Below are positions 7,140 through 12,970 of a stretch of 12,970 nucleotides of DNA, one piece after another (the stretch's first letter is position 1; each line of letters starts with the position of its first letter). The position numbers and the translations under genes are program-made. The stretch is taken from assembly GCA_011800805.1 (NCBI GenBank), contig MPNW01001364.1, positions 1 through 12,970 on the forward strand, in the 5' to 3' direction. The notes under the pieces are model-generated. The model ran no database searches. It worked only from the letters and a program-made list of their open reading frames with translations, and had not been told where the DNA came from. The DNA is from Hirudo medicinalis (lineage: Eukaryota > Annelida > Clitellata > Hirudinida > Hirudinidae).

Positions 7140-8279
7140 ATGGCAACATTGGGTTTTCAGCTGCAGCATACGGATAAAGGCTCTAATGCAAGAGCGGGAT
7201 TGATTACTACTGACCACGGATTGATACAAACACCCACATTCATGCCAGTAGGCACTATTGGCAGCGTAAAAGCCGTTACCCAAGCTCAATTGGCCGACGA
7301 GGTGAAGGCACAAATTATTTTGGGCAACACATATCATTTGTACTTGCGCCCGGGCACGGGTGTAATAGAAAAATCGGAAGGATTGCACCGATTCAACGGT
7401 TGGCCTCACCCTATCCTTACAGATAGTGGAGGTTATCAGGTTTTTTCACTGGCCGGAACCCGAAAGATAAAAGAAGAAGGTGTTACATTCCAGTCGCACA
7501 TAGATGGCAGCAAGCATTTGTTTACTCCCGAAATAGTAATGGATATACAACGCAGTATTGGCGGAGATATCATTATGGCTTTCGATGAGTGTCCGCCAGG
7601 AGGTAGCGAGTACGGCTATGCTCGAAAAAGTATGGAACTAACGCATCGCTGGTTAGACAGATGCTTGAACCAATTTAATACCACGCCCGATAAATATGGA
7701 TACACGCAAAATTTGTTTCCAATAGTTCAGGGAGCAATGTACAAAGATTTGCGAAAGCAGTCTTGCGAATACATCGCATCTAAAGATGCACCGGGTAATG
7801 CCGTTGGCGGATTGAGTGTGGGTGAACCCGAACCGGTAATGTATGAAATCTGCGACTGGTGTTGCCAACACTTACCACCACAAAAACCACGATACTTGAT
7901 GGGAGTGGGCACGCCTTGGAATATATTGGAGTGTATAGGTATGGGAATAGATATGTTTGATTGTGTAATGCCCACGCGAAACGGACGCAACGCTATGCTG
8001 TTCACCACAAAAGGTGTTGTTAACATTGATAACAAAAAATGGGAGTTCGATTTTTCGCCTATTGATGAAGATCTACCTTGCCACACCAGCCAGTATTATT
8101 CCAAAGCGTACCTTCGGCATTTGTTTAAAGCACAAGAAATATTGGCACTTACCATTGCAAGCGTGCACAACCTTAGTTTTTATCTTTGGTTGGTTAGCGA
8201 AGCCAGAAGCCGCGTCATCACGGGCAGTTTTGCTGCTTGGAAAAATGAAATGATTGTAAGGCTAAAAACCCGACTGTAG
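7140..8279 (+). CDS. tgt: Queuine/preQ1 tRNA-ribosyltransferase (tRNA-guanine transglycosylase)
   Basis: A 379-residue cytoplasmic enzyme that swaps guanine-34 in GUN-anticodon tRNAs for the queuosine precursor preQ1. The TIM-barrel core is clear: TFMPVGTIGSVKA (33-45), GNTYHLYLRPG (62-72), LTDSGGYQVFSL (93-104) with D95 as general acid/base, AFDECPP (147-153) with the substrate-pocket D149, VQGAMYKDLR (196-205), GGLSVGEP (223-230), LMGVGTP (253-259) and MFDCVMPTRNGR (272-283) with D274 as nucleophile. The C-terminal zinc subdomain is odd. Where bacterial Tgt usually has CxCxxC before the YSxAYLRHL segment, this protein has L312-P-C314-H-T-S317, so only the middle cysteine remains; the ligand histidine of VHNL (H343) is kept. 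A TATTTTTG box lies 7 bp before the ATG, suggesting a very short leader. The gene converges on the LptF/LptG-family gene with 9 bp between stops. Confidence 0.95.
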   Translation: MATLGFQLQHTDKGSNARAGLITTDHGLIQTPTFMPVGTIGSVKAVTQAQLADEVKAQIILGNTYHLYLRPGTGVIEKSEGLHRFNGWPHPILTDSGGYQVFSLAGTRKIKEEGVTFQSHIDGSKHLFTPEIVMDIQRSIGGDIIMAFDECPPGGSEYGYARKSMELTHRWLDRCLNQFNTTPDKYGYTQNLFPIVQGAMYKDLRKQSCEYIASKDAPGNAVGGLSVGEPEPVMYEICDWCCQHLPPQKPRYLMGVGTPWNILECIGMGIDMFDCVMPTRNGRNAMLFTTKGVVNIDNKKWEFDFSPIDEDLPCHTSQYYSKAYLRHLFKAQEILALTIASVHNLSFYLWLVSEARSRVITGSFAAWKNEMIVRLKTRL

Positions 8280-8314
8280 ATATAAAAATTATTTGGGAGT
8301 AGTGAAATACAGTC
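8272..8314. repeat. Inverted repeat spanning the tgt / permease convergent junction
   Basis: GACTGTA at 8272-8278 (including the tgt stop codon) is complementary to TACAGTC at 8308-8314, with GGCT (8260-8263) and AGCC (8319-8322) able to extend the pairing across internal loops. The spacer is 29 nt. It could fold in either transcript and act as a shared end structure between convergent genes, but it lacks the compact stem plus T-tract of a textbook terminator. Confidence 0.3.
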
Positions 8315-9392
8315 TTATAGCCACTATTGTAAAAACAAGGTTGGGCAGCCACGCAGCCAAAAATGGCGAAAAGTTTCCTTTTATAGAAAAAACAGTAGAA
8401 AACTGATCGGCAATAATAAATATAGCGGCAATTAAAATACCTAGTGCCAAATGTAAGCCGCTTCCGCCACGCGTTCTTCTGCAAGCTATAACGGCACCAA
8501 TTATGGTAAGCAATAATACCGTAAATGGAGTAGCCGTTCGCTTATGAAATTCTACTTTCAATGTATTCAAACCCTCGGTTCCCCTCAGCTCTTCTTTTTT
8601 TATAAAATCAAGCAATTGAGGCGTTGTCAATTTGTCCTTTTGATATTCATCTCTGATCAATTCATTCGGCGATATATTCAAACGGATTACCTTTTCGGGA
8701 TACACTTTTACCCTCTCTCCCAAACTATCAATGTGCCGTTCTAATGCATTTACCGCAATCCATTTGTTTCTCTTGCCCGTTGTATCCCATTTTATGTATT
8801 GAGCGCGCAGGTTATACACCACTTTGCCTTTTTTTACACGCTCCATAAAAAAACGTCCACTGGTTTTACTTTCGGCATTGTAGTTTTTTATGCCCATATA
8901 GGAAATACTGTCGATGCGTTTGTAAAAACAGTTTATACAATTGGTTTCTTGCCGGTTTTTTAATGGATTGTTTTTATCCAATTTTTCTTGCATGAAAGTG
9001 GCATAAATTACATTGGCTTTAGGAATGAAATAATACCGACCAACAAATAATATAGTAGCAAGAAATATTCCTCCAATTATGTAGGGTCTTAAAAAACGGT
9101 TGAACGATGTACCGCTGGCCAAAATAGAAATAACCTCGCTACGCATGGCCATCTTACTGGTAAAAAAAATAACAGCAATAAATACAAACAACGGAAGCAA
9201 CAGACTCCAAATAAATGGAATAAATCCGATATAGTATTGTGTAAAAATCTCCCAATTACTAAGTCCCGTTTTTACAAAATCGTCTGTTTTCTCACTACTA
9301 TCCACAGCCACGGCAATCACCGTAAAAAGAAACATGCAAAACAGAAAAGTTACCAGCAGGCGTTTTAATATAAACCAATCAATTATTTTCAT
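8289..9392 (-). CDS. LptF/LptG (YjgP/YjgQ)-family permease
   Basis: A 367-residue inner-membrane protein with the family's three-plus-three helix layout: helices at about 11-31, 55-79 and 103-124, a periplasmic beta-rich domain at about 130-275, and helices at about 282-302, 310-330 and 342-362. Typical segments are an N-terminal DWFILKRLL, the coupling-type sequence MAMRSEVISILASGTSFNRF (81-100) that contacts the LptB ATPase in homologues, and the C-terminal AVIACRRTRGGSGLHLALG block (295-313). In the Lpt machine such proteins pull lipopolysaccharide or lipooligosaccharide from the outer leaflet of the inner membrane and feed it to the periplasmic bridge. LptF and LptG cannot be told apart here. 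The gene converges with tgt. A promoter with TTG and TATTTTTG elements separated by 18 bp lies 8 bp before the start codon. Confidence 0.9.
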   Translation of the reverse strand: MKIIDWFILKRLLVTFLFCMFLFTVIAVAVDSSEKTDDFVKTGLSNWEIFTQYYIGFIPFIWSLLLPLFVFIAVIFFTSKMAMRSEVISILASGTSFNRFLRPYIIGGIFLATILFVGRYYFIPKANVIYATFMQEKLDKNNPLKNRQETNCINCFYKRIDSISYMGIKNYNAESKTSGRFFMERVKKGKVVYNLRAQYIKWDTTGKRNKWIAVNALERHIDSLGERVKVYPEKVIRLNISPNELIRDEYQKDKLTTPQLLDFIKKEELRGTEGLNTLKVEFHKRTATPFTVLLLTIIGAVIACRRTRGGSGLHLALGILIAAIFIIADQFSTVFSIKGNFSPFLAAWLPNLVFTIVAIRLYFTTPK

Positions 9393-9400
9393 TCAGGGCT

Positions 9401-9430
9401 CAAAAATAGATGAAATTTGAGATTTACAAT
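9401..9430 (-). promoter_or_regulatory. Candidate Bacteroidota-type promoter of the LptF/LptG-family gene
   Basis: On the minus strand, ATTG (9430-9427) is followed after 18 bp by TATTTTTG (9408-9401), close to the published TTTG / TAnnTTTG arrangement with about 19-bp spacing. The start codon (9392-9390) follows 8 bp later, implying a leaderless or nearly leaderless message. Confidence 0.45.
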
Positions 9431-9909
9431 TCCATATTTTGAATTGTATTTCGTAGCTAATATTATTAATTTACAAGAGCATAATTTAGTTGTTTGCTGC
9501 CATGACCATCTCACCGGTTGATTTTTTTAGCTTGGGGTTCCTATAAAATGCTCGGAAGGATCTGCCTCTAAAGCAGCCTCCGGAAACAACTCCAATAAGG
9601 ACGCTAACGCCCTCCCCTTACCTAATAAGGGGGAGTTGGGCGAGTACTCTTTGTATTTTTACCGCCTCATAATCAAACTCGAACGCTACTGTTGTTTTTT
9701 TCATTATACTGTGTTTATAAAGTTCCTCTTATTTGAGGACTTTGACACGGTTGATATTACAACCTCTGCGAAAAATGAGTTTTCCAAAACAACCAATCCT
9801 CATTGGCTTTTTATTTTCGTTTTCCTGCACGGATTTTTATACATTTTAGCCGGTGGCCTTTTATTTGTAGGCCAACAGTAGTATCTTGCCGCATCTAAAA
9901 AATGTAACC
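9431..9909. other. Intergenic stretch with no supported gene
   Basis: This is the bulk of the 517-bp gap between the permease start and the SDR gene. An 81-codon frame from a TTG at 9636 runs to 9881 but overlaps the hairpin at 9609-9641 and resembles no family. A 24-codon frame at 9775-9849 begins MSFPKQPILIGFLFSFSC, reminiscent of a lipoprotein signal, but stops at once and may be a relic. On the minus strand a frame at about 9496-9600 ends TGEMVMAANN then a stop, with no recognised family. Apart from the hairpin described separately I see nothing convincing. Confidence 0.5.
9609..9641. repeat. GC-rich imperfect hairpin upstream of the sugar-acid cluster
   Basis: TCCCCTTA (9613-9620) pairs with TAAGGGGGA (9626-9634) around a 5-nt loop with one bulged G, and outer GCCC (9609-9612) pairs with GGGC (9638-9641). 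In the otherwise AT-rich gap this stands out. It lacks an adjacent T-tract, so a dispersed intergenic repeat is more likely than a terminator. Similar CCCCTTA...TAAGGGG elements are, to my recollection, frequent in Bacteroidota intergenic DNA. Confidence 0.55.
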
Positions 9910-10674
9910 ATGTTTCAGCTAAACAGTAAAACAGCAATAGTTACCGGCGGGGGAAGCGGCATCGGAAAAGCCGTGTGCCTACTCTTCGGACAGTCGGGTG
10001 CGCATGTATGGGTCGCCGATTTAAACAAAGAAGCAGCCGAAGCCACCGCTTTAGAAATAGCAACAGCCGGAGGCCGTGCCACGGCCATGGTGGTAAACGT
10101 AGCCAATCAGGAAGACGTAGTAAAACAATATGCTGCCACAGGCGCTATTGATATTTTGGTAAACAGCGCGGGCGTTTCTCACATCGGAAAGGTAGAAACC
10201 ACCTCCGCCGAAGATTTTGACCGCGTATTTAATGTAAATGTAAAAGGGGTGTACAATAGTTTGTACGCTGCCATTCCTCTCATGAAAAAAAATGGGGGAG
10301 GCGTTATTGTAAACGTAGCCTCCATCGCATCTAGTGTGGGTATCCCCGACAGATTTGCTTACAGCATGAGCAAGGGTGCTGTACTTTCTATGACGCTTTC
10401 CGCAGCCAAAGATTATCTAAGAGAAAACATCCGCTGCAACTGCATATCTCCGGCAAGGGTGCACACGCCTTTTGTTGATGGGTTTTTAGCCAAACACTAT
10501 CCCGGCAAAGAAGCCGAAATGTTTGAAAAACTATCCCAAACACAACCCATCGGCCGCATGGCCAAGCCTGCCGAAGTAGCTGCATTGGCTCTATACCTTT
10601 GCAGCAACGAAGCCTCGTTTATGACCGGATGCGATTACCCCATTGATGGCGGTTTTATTAAATTAAACAACTAA
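9910..10674 (+). CDS. SDR-family dehydrogenase, probable 2-keto-3-deoxy-L-fuconate (or related sugar acid) dehydrogenase
   Basis: A 254-residue cytoplasmic NAD(P)-dependent oxidoreductase with the classical short-chain dehydrogenase layout. It has the glycine motif TGGGSGIG (12-19), D37 after the second strand favouring NAD, NSAG (85-88), the catalytic serine S138 in NVASIAS, and YSMSK (151-155) with Y151 and K155. The C-terminal SFMTGCDYPIDGGF (236-249) is typical. I chose the ATG at 9910; a TTG at 9886 would add eight residues. The next two genes encode a FAH-family hydrolase and an amidohydrolase_2 lactonase, the same trio seen in oxidative L-fucose degradation. There an SDR converts 2-keto-3-deoxy-L-fuconate to the 2,4-diketo acid. 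SDR membership is firm; the substrate is inferred from context and could be the rhamnose or arabinose equivalent. Codon use is richer in GC and in C-ending codons than in the left third of the window. Confidence 0.88.
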   Translation: MFQLNSKTAIVTGGGSGIGKAVCLLFGQSGAHVWVADLNKEAAEATALEIATAGGRATAMVVNVANQEDVVKQYAATGAIDILVNSAGVSHIGKVETTSAEDFDRVFNVNVKGVYNSLYAAIPLMKKNGGGVIVNVASIASSVGIPDRFAYSMSKGAVLSMTLSAAKDYLRENIRCNCISPARVHTPFVDGFLAKHYPGKEAEMFEKLSQTQPIGRMAKPAEVAALALYLCSNEASFMTGCDYPIDGGFIKLNN

Positions 10675-10731
10675 AATCAGTTTGTTTTCTCAATAGTTCA
10701 ATTTTATTCAAACCCCCAAAAACAAAAATAG

Positions 10732-11586
10732 ATGAAGCTAATACGCTACGGACAGCCCGGCAATATCGCCACAGGTGTCATCATAGACGGAGTACGATAC
10801 AGAACCGCCGCATTCGGAGAAGACTATAATGAACGCTTTTTTGAAACCAACGGCATCGGGAGATTGGCACAATACATTGCCGAAAACAAAAACAGCCTCA
10901 CCCGGGTAAGCGATGGCGAGCGGCTGGACAGTCCCGTAGCACGCCCCTCCAAAATAATATGCATCGGCCTCAACTACGCCGACCACGCCAAAGAAACCGG
11001 CGCCACGGTACCTCCCGAACCCGTTATTTTCATGAAAGCCACCACATCGCTCAGCGGCCCCAACGACGCTATCGTTATTCCCCGCAACTCCGTAAAAACA
11101 GACTGGGAGGTAGAACTGGCTATCGTCATTGGCAAAAAAGCCAGCTATGTAGATGAGGCCGAGGCCATGAACTATGTAGCCGGATATGTACTACACAACG
11201 ATGTAAGCGAGCGCGAATACCAATTAGAACGCGCCGGCACATGGGACAAAGGCAAAGGCTGCGATACCTTTGCACCATTGGGTCCATTCTTAGCCACCAA
11301 AGATGAAATCGCCAACCCCGACAACCTTCGCCTTTGGCTAAAAGTAAACGGAAAAACCATGCAAGACGGTACCACCGCCAACTTCATCTTCAAACTACCA
11401 CACATCGTTTCCTATGTCAGCCAGTTCATGACCCTGCTCCCCGGCGATGTCATCTCCACCGGTACACCCGCGGGTGTAGGCATGGGCTTCACCCCATCCA
11501 TCTATCTAAAGCCCGGCGATGTAGTAGAACTGGGCATTGAGGGGTTAGGCACCTCCTCCCAAACCTGTGTAGCTTGGAGCCCGTAA
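10732..11586 (+). CDS. Fumarylacetoacetate hydrolase-family enzyme, probable 2,4-diketo-3-deoxy-L-fuconate hydrolase
   Basis: A 284-residue cytoplasmic metal-dependent enzyme of the FAH fold that hydrolyses or decarboxylates beta-diketo or acylpyruvate compounds. Features are a small N-terminal domain (1-70), then KIICIGLNYADHAKETG (74-90), FMKATTSLSGPND (100-112), DWEVELAIVIG (124-134) with metal ligands E126 and E128, GYVLHNDVSERE (151-162) with the third ligand D157, KGCDTFAPLGP (175-185) and STGTPAGVG (242-250). Length is normal. It begins 57 bp after the SDR gene on the same strand. In the oxidative L-fucose route this step splits the diketo acid into pyruvate and L-lactate. The family call is firm; the exact substrate is by gene neighbourhood. 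Confidence 0.9.
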   Translation: MKLIRYGQPGNIATGVIIDGVRYRTAAFGEDYNERFFETNGIGRLAQYIAENKNSLTRVSDGERLDSPVARPSKIICIGLNYADHAKETGATVPPEPVIFMKATTSLSGPNDAIVIPRNSVKTDWEVELAIVIGKKASYVDEAEAMNYVAGYVLHNDVSEREYQLERAGTWDKGKGCDTFAPLGPFLATKDEIANPDNLRLWLKVNGKTMQDGTTANFIFKLPHIVSYVSQFMTLLPGDVISTGTPAGVGMGFTPSIYLKPGDVVELGIEGLGTSSQTCVAWSP

Positions 11587-11765
11587 ATACACAATATCAT
11601 GTAGCCGGCAGATGAACACACCCCATCATCCTTGCGTCGCACACTTCATCAGCAGTACTACTATCATCTCACATACGCTCACATCATTCCCGCATCCGAC
11701 CTCAAGCATTTTTCTAAACACAAAATCCTTTGAGGTCGTTTCACTCCACTCCCAAAAAAACGATT
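11587..11765 (+). other. C-skewed spacer between the hydrolase and lactonase genes
   Basis: A 179-bp non-coding gap with extreme strand asymmetry: in 11641-11700 I count 23 C against 5 G on the plus strand. It contains a TGCGTCGCA palindrome at 11633-11641 and the inverted repeat at 11698-11737. The start codon of the lactonase (ATG 11766) follows. The minus-strand text, rich in GATG and GTG words, looks like a degenerate repetitive element rather than a gene. Confidence 0.5.
11698..11737. repeat. 8-bp inverted repeat upstream of the lactonase gene
   Basis: GACCTCAA (11698-11705) and TTGAGGTC (11730-11737) are perfect reverse complements separated by a 24-nt AT-rich spacer. The right arm ends 28 bp before the ATG at 11766. 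It could be a divided operator for a dimeric or looping regulator, or an mRNA hairpin. Confidence 0.4.
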
Positions 11766-12599
11766 ATGATCCCAACCATAGACGCACACCAACACTTTTG
11801 GATTTTTGACCCCATAAGAGACCGATGGATCAACGATTCGATGAAAAAAATACGGCGCAACTTTTTGCCCAAAGACCTGCAACCCCTGCTGCAAAAAAAC
11901 GGCGTGCAAGGCTGCGTGGTAGTGCAAAGCGACCAAACAGAAATAGAAAACCTGTTTCAACTAACCAACGCCCTGCAAAACGATTTTATAAAAGGTGTAG
12001 TAGGCTGGGTTGATCTTCAATCTAAAAATATAGAAGAAAAATTAGCCCACTACCGCTACTACGCCAAAATGAAAGGCTTTCGCCACATGCTGCAAGGCGA
12101 GCAAAACCGAGCCCTCATGCTCAAAAAAAAATTTATGAACGGCATCGGTTTTTTAGAAAAATACAATTTTACCTATGACATTCTCATATTCCCCGACCAA
12201 CTAAAATATGCCCAAAAATTAGCCGCCACTTTCCCTCATCAAAAATTTGTGATAGACCACGTAGCCAAGCCTTACATAAAAGATAAAAAATTAAATGGTT
12301 GGGAGCAAGATATAAAAGCCATTGCGCAATTGCCCAACGTATATTGCAAAATAAGCGGCATGGTTACTGAAGCCGATTGGGTACAATGGAAACCCACCGA
12401 CTTTATACCCTATTTGGACGTAGTGGTAGAAGCCTTTGGCACACGGCGCATTATGTATGGCAGCGATTGGCCGGTTTGCCTGTTGGCGGCGTCCTATCAA
12501 AAAATGAAAACCATAGTAGATGCCTATTTTGAGCCATTTACCAACAGCGAAAAGAAAAATTTTTACGGCACCAACGCCGTCCGGTTTTATAATTTATAA
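11766..12599 (+). CDS. Amidohydrolase_2-family lactonase, probable L-fuconolactonase
   Basis: A 277-residue cytoplasmic TIM-barrel hydrolase of the amidohydrolase_2 (PF04909) group that opens sugar-acid lactones. Marks are the N-terminal metal-site motif IDAHQHFW (5-12), VVVQSDQTEIEN (51-62), KGFRHMLQG (103-111), FVIDHVAKP (161-169), NVYCKISGM (191-199) and the late-strand YGSDWPV (231-237) with the catalytic aspartate D234. The ATG at 11766 places DAHQHFW at the very N-terminus as in homologues; the frame is open to a TTG at 11730, which I reject. It follows the FAH-family gene after 179 bp. In the oxidative L-fucose pathway it converts L-fucono-lactone to L-fuconate. Related lactonases act on rhamnono- or galactono-lactones, so the substrate is inferred from the trio of genes. 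Confidence 0.87.
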   Translation: MIPTIDAHQHFWIFDPIRDRWINDSMKKIRRNFLPKDLQPLLQKNGVQGCVVVQSDQTEIENLFQLTNALQNDFIKGVVGWVDLQSKNIEEKLAHYRYYAKMKGFRHMLQGEQNRALMLKKKFMNGIGFLEKYNFTYDILIFPDQLKYAQKLAATFPHQKFVIDHVAKPYIKDKKLNGWEQDIKAIAQLPNVYCKISGMVTEADWVQWKPTDFIPYLDVVVEAFGTRRIMYGSDWPVCLLAASYQKMKTIVDAYFEPFTNSEKKNFYGTNAVRFYNL

Positions 12600-12642
12600 A
12601 ATTTTAATGGCTGTTTGTAGAGAGAGAAAAAAAACGACCCTC

Positions 12643-12657
12643 AAAAGCCGGGCTTTT
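12643..12657 (+). terminator. Possible terminator of the lactonase gene
   Basis: AAAAGCC-G-GGCTTTT, a perfect 15-bp odd-centred palindrome 43 bp after the lactonase stop. It folds as a 6-bp stem with a CGG loop, with T residues in the right arm. The stem is short and the trailing T-tract is only partial, so termination would be modest; it could serve either strand. Confidence 0.45.
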
Positions 12658-12721
12658 GTATATGGTTCAAACCGCACCACGCACCCGCGAAATTTCGAAA
12701 TCCATCCAAAGGCTAATCGCC

Positions 12722-12748
12722 CAAAAAAACCCGGATAAAAATCCGGGT
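12722..12748 (-). terminator. Rho-independent terminator on the minus strand
   Basis: Read on the minus strand, ACCCGGAT (12748-12741), a TTTT loop, ATCCGGGT (12736-12729), then a run of T (complement of the A-tract 12723-12729). An 8-bp perfect stem followed by seven T residues is a textbook intrinsic terminator, indicating transcription entering from the right edge of the window. Confidence 0.78.
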
Positions 12749-12787
12749 CGCATTCTTGATAACCTCTAAGAAAAAGAAAAAACTTGG

Positions 12788-12809
12788 GAGAGGATAGCGG
12801 TACCCTCTC
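12788..12809 (-). repeat. Second hairpin on the minus strand ahead of the terminator
   Basis: GAGAGG (minus 12809-12804) pairs with CCTCTC (12793-12788) around a 10-nt loop and is followed on the minus strand by a T-rich tract (about 12785-12772). A further 6-bp pairing, GCCGTG with CACGGC (12839-12834 with 12816-12811), lies just before it. It may be a weaker upstream terminator or part of a structured 3' region. Confidence 0.4.
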
Positions 12810-12821
12810 TGCCGTGACCGG

Positions 12822-12970
12822 TCAGTCCTTTGCCACGGCCTGCACTATTTTAGAATACTCTTTGGTGCCGTCTTTGTCTACCTGGGCAATGCGTACCCAA
12901 ATCTTGGGGGAGTGGTGTGCCACGGATTCTCTTGAGTGTTTCACACAGGCCGCCGCGACACACAAGCTTA
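12822..12970 (-). CDS. Possible C-terminal end of an unidentified minus-strand gene, cut by the window edge
   Basis: A frame open from the right edge for 48 codons, ending in TGA at 12824-12822. The peptide includes SPKIWVRIAQVDKDGT and ends EYSKIVQAVAKD, a plausible protein-like composition, but I recognise no family. Support comes from position: a strong minus-strand terminator lies 74 bp downstream (12748-12722), so some minus-strand transcript ends here. Local GC is higher than in most of the window. A structured non-coding RNA is the alternative, since several stems (12811-12839, 12788-12809) cluster here. Confidence 0.35.
   Translation of the reverse strand, partial: SLCVAAACVKHSRESVAHHSPKIWVRIAQVDKDGTKEYSKIVQAVAKD

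Noticed and set aside
7727..8086. Long open frame antisense to tgt
   Set aside because: It is a shadow of the tgt coding sequence, whose protein is strongly conserved; no recognisable product.
9636..9881. 81-codon open frame with a hydrophobic C-terminus
   Set aside because: It begins at TTG inside the right arm of a hairpin, has no family resemblance and no ribosome-binding site, so it is likely a chance frame.
12660..12680. GGTTCAAACC followed by GCACCA, resembling a tRNA T-loop and 3' end
   Set aside because: The five-base T-stem does not pair and no anticodon or D arm fits upstream.
12520..12738. 72-codon plus-strand frame overlapping the end of the lactonase
   Set aside because: It overlaps the real gene for 80 bp, then runs through hairpins with no family resemblance.
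12964..12969. AAGCTT (HindIII site) at the extreme right edge, suggesting a cloning junction
   Set aside because: A single six-base site at a window edge is not evidence of chimerism, and the left edge has no matching site.
1..12970. CRISPR arrays, rRNA or tRNA genes
   Set aside because: No regularly spaced direct repeats, no rRNA-like blocks and no cloverleaf were found by eye on either strand.

Overview
The window looks like chromosome from a member of the Bacteroidota. Three things point there: start codons mostly lack a Shine-Dalgarno sequence, several genes are preceded by the TAnnTTTG-type -7 promoter element of that phylum, and the protein families (PepSY membrane proteins, LptF/LptG permease, this style of tgt and rsmG) fit. 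Species cannot be set from the sequence alone.

Left third (1-5226): an AT-rich accessory stretch. A complete IS1595-family insertion sequence (about 66-1049, intact transposase, 25-bp imperfect terminal inverted repeats) ends 16 bp before a two-gene unit. That unit holds a leucine-carboxyl-methyltransferase-type SAM methyltransferase (1066-1887) and a very large PepSY-type multi-span membrane protein (1898-3844). On the right it is bounded by a truncated IS982-family transposase gene (4038-4340), whose broken end abuts a degenerate IS630-family element (about 4340-5219). The two genes are therefore an IS-flanked cargo module. Iron, haem or siderophore handling is the most plausible theme, but no substrate can be read from the sequence.

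Middle (5227-9392): housekeeping genes. On the minus strand are a membrane-anchored family 2 glycosyltransferase and then rsmG (16S rRNA m7G methyltransferase). Divergent from them is tgt (queuine/preQ1 tRNA-ribosyltransferase), which converges with a 9-bp gap on an LptF/LptG-family permease of the lipopolysaccharide export machine. The Tgt protein appears to lack two of the three cysteines of the classical zinc site.

Right third (9393-12970): after a 517-bp gap with no convincing gene come three plus-strand genes: an SDR dehydrogenase, a fumarylacetoacetate-hydrolase-family enzyme and an amidohydrolase_2-family lactonase. Together they match steps of the non-phosphorylating (oxidative) degradation of L-fucose or a related 6-deoxy/pentose sugar: lactone to acid, 2-keto-3-deoxy acid to diketo acid, then C-C cleavage to pyruvate and a hydroxy acid. 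The sugar dehydrogenase, the sugar-acid dehydratase and a transporter are not in the window. The cluster is GC-richer and more C-skewed on the coding strand than the left third. The window ends with terminator-like hairpins and what may be the 3' end of a minus-strand gene running off the right edge.
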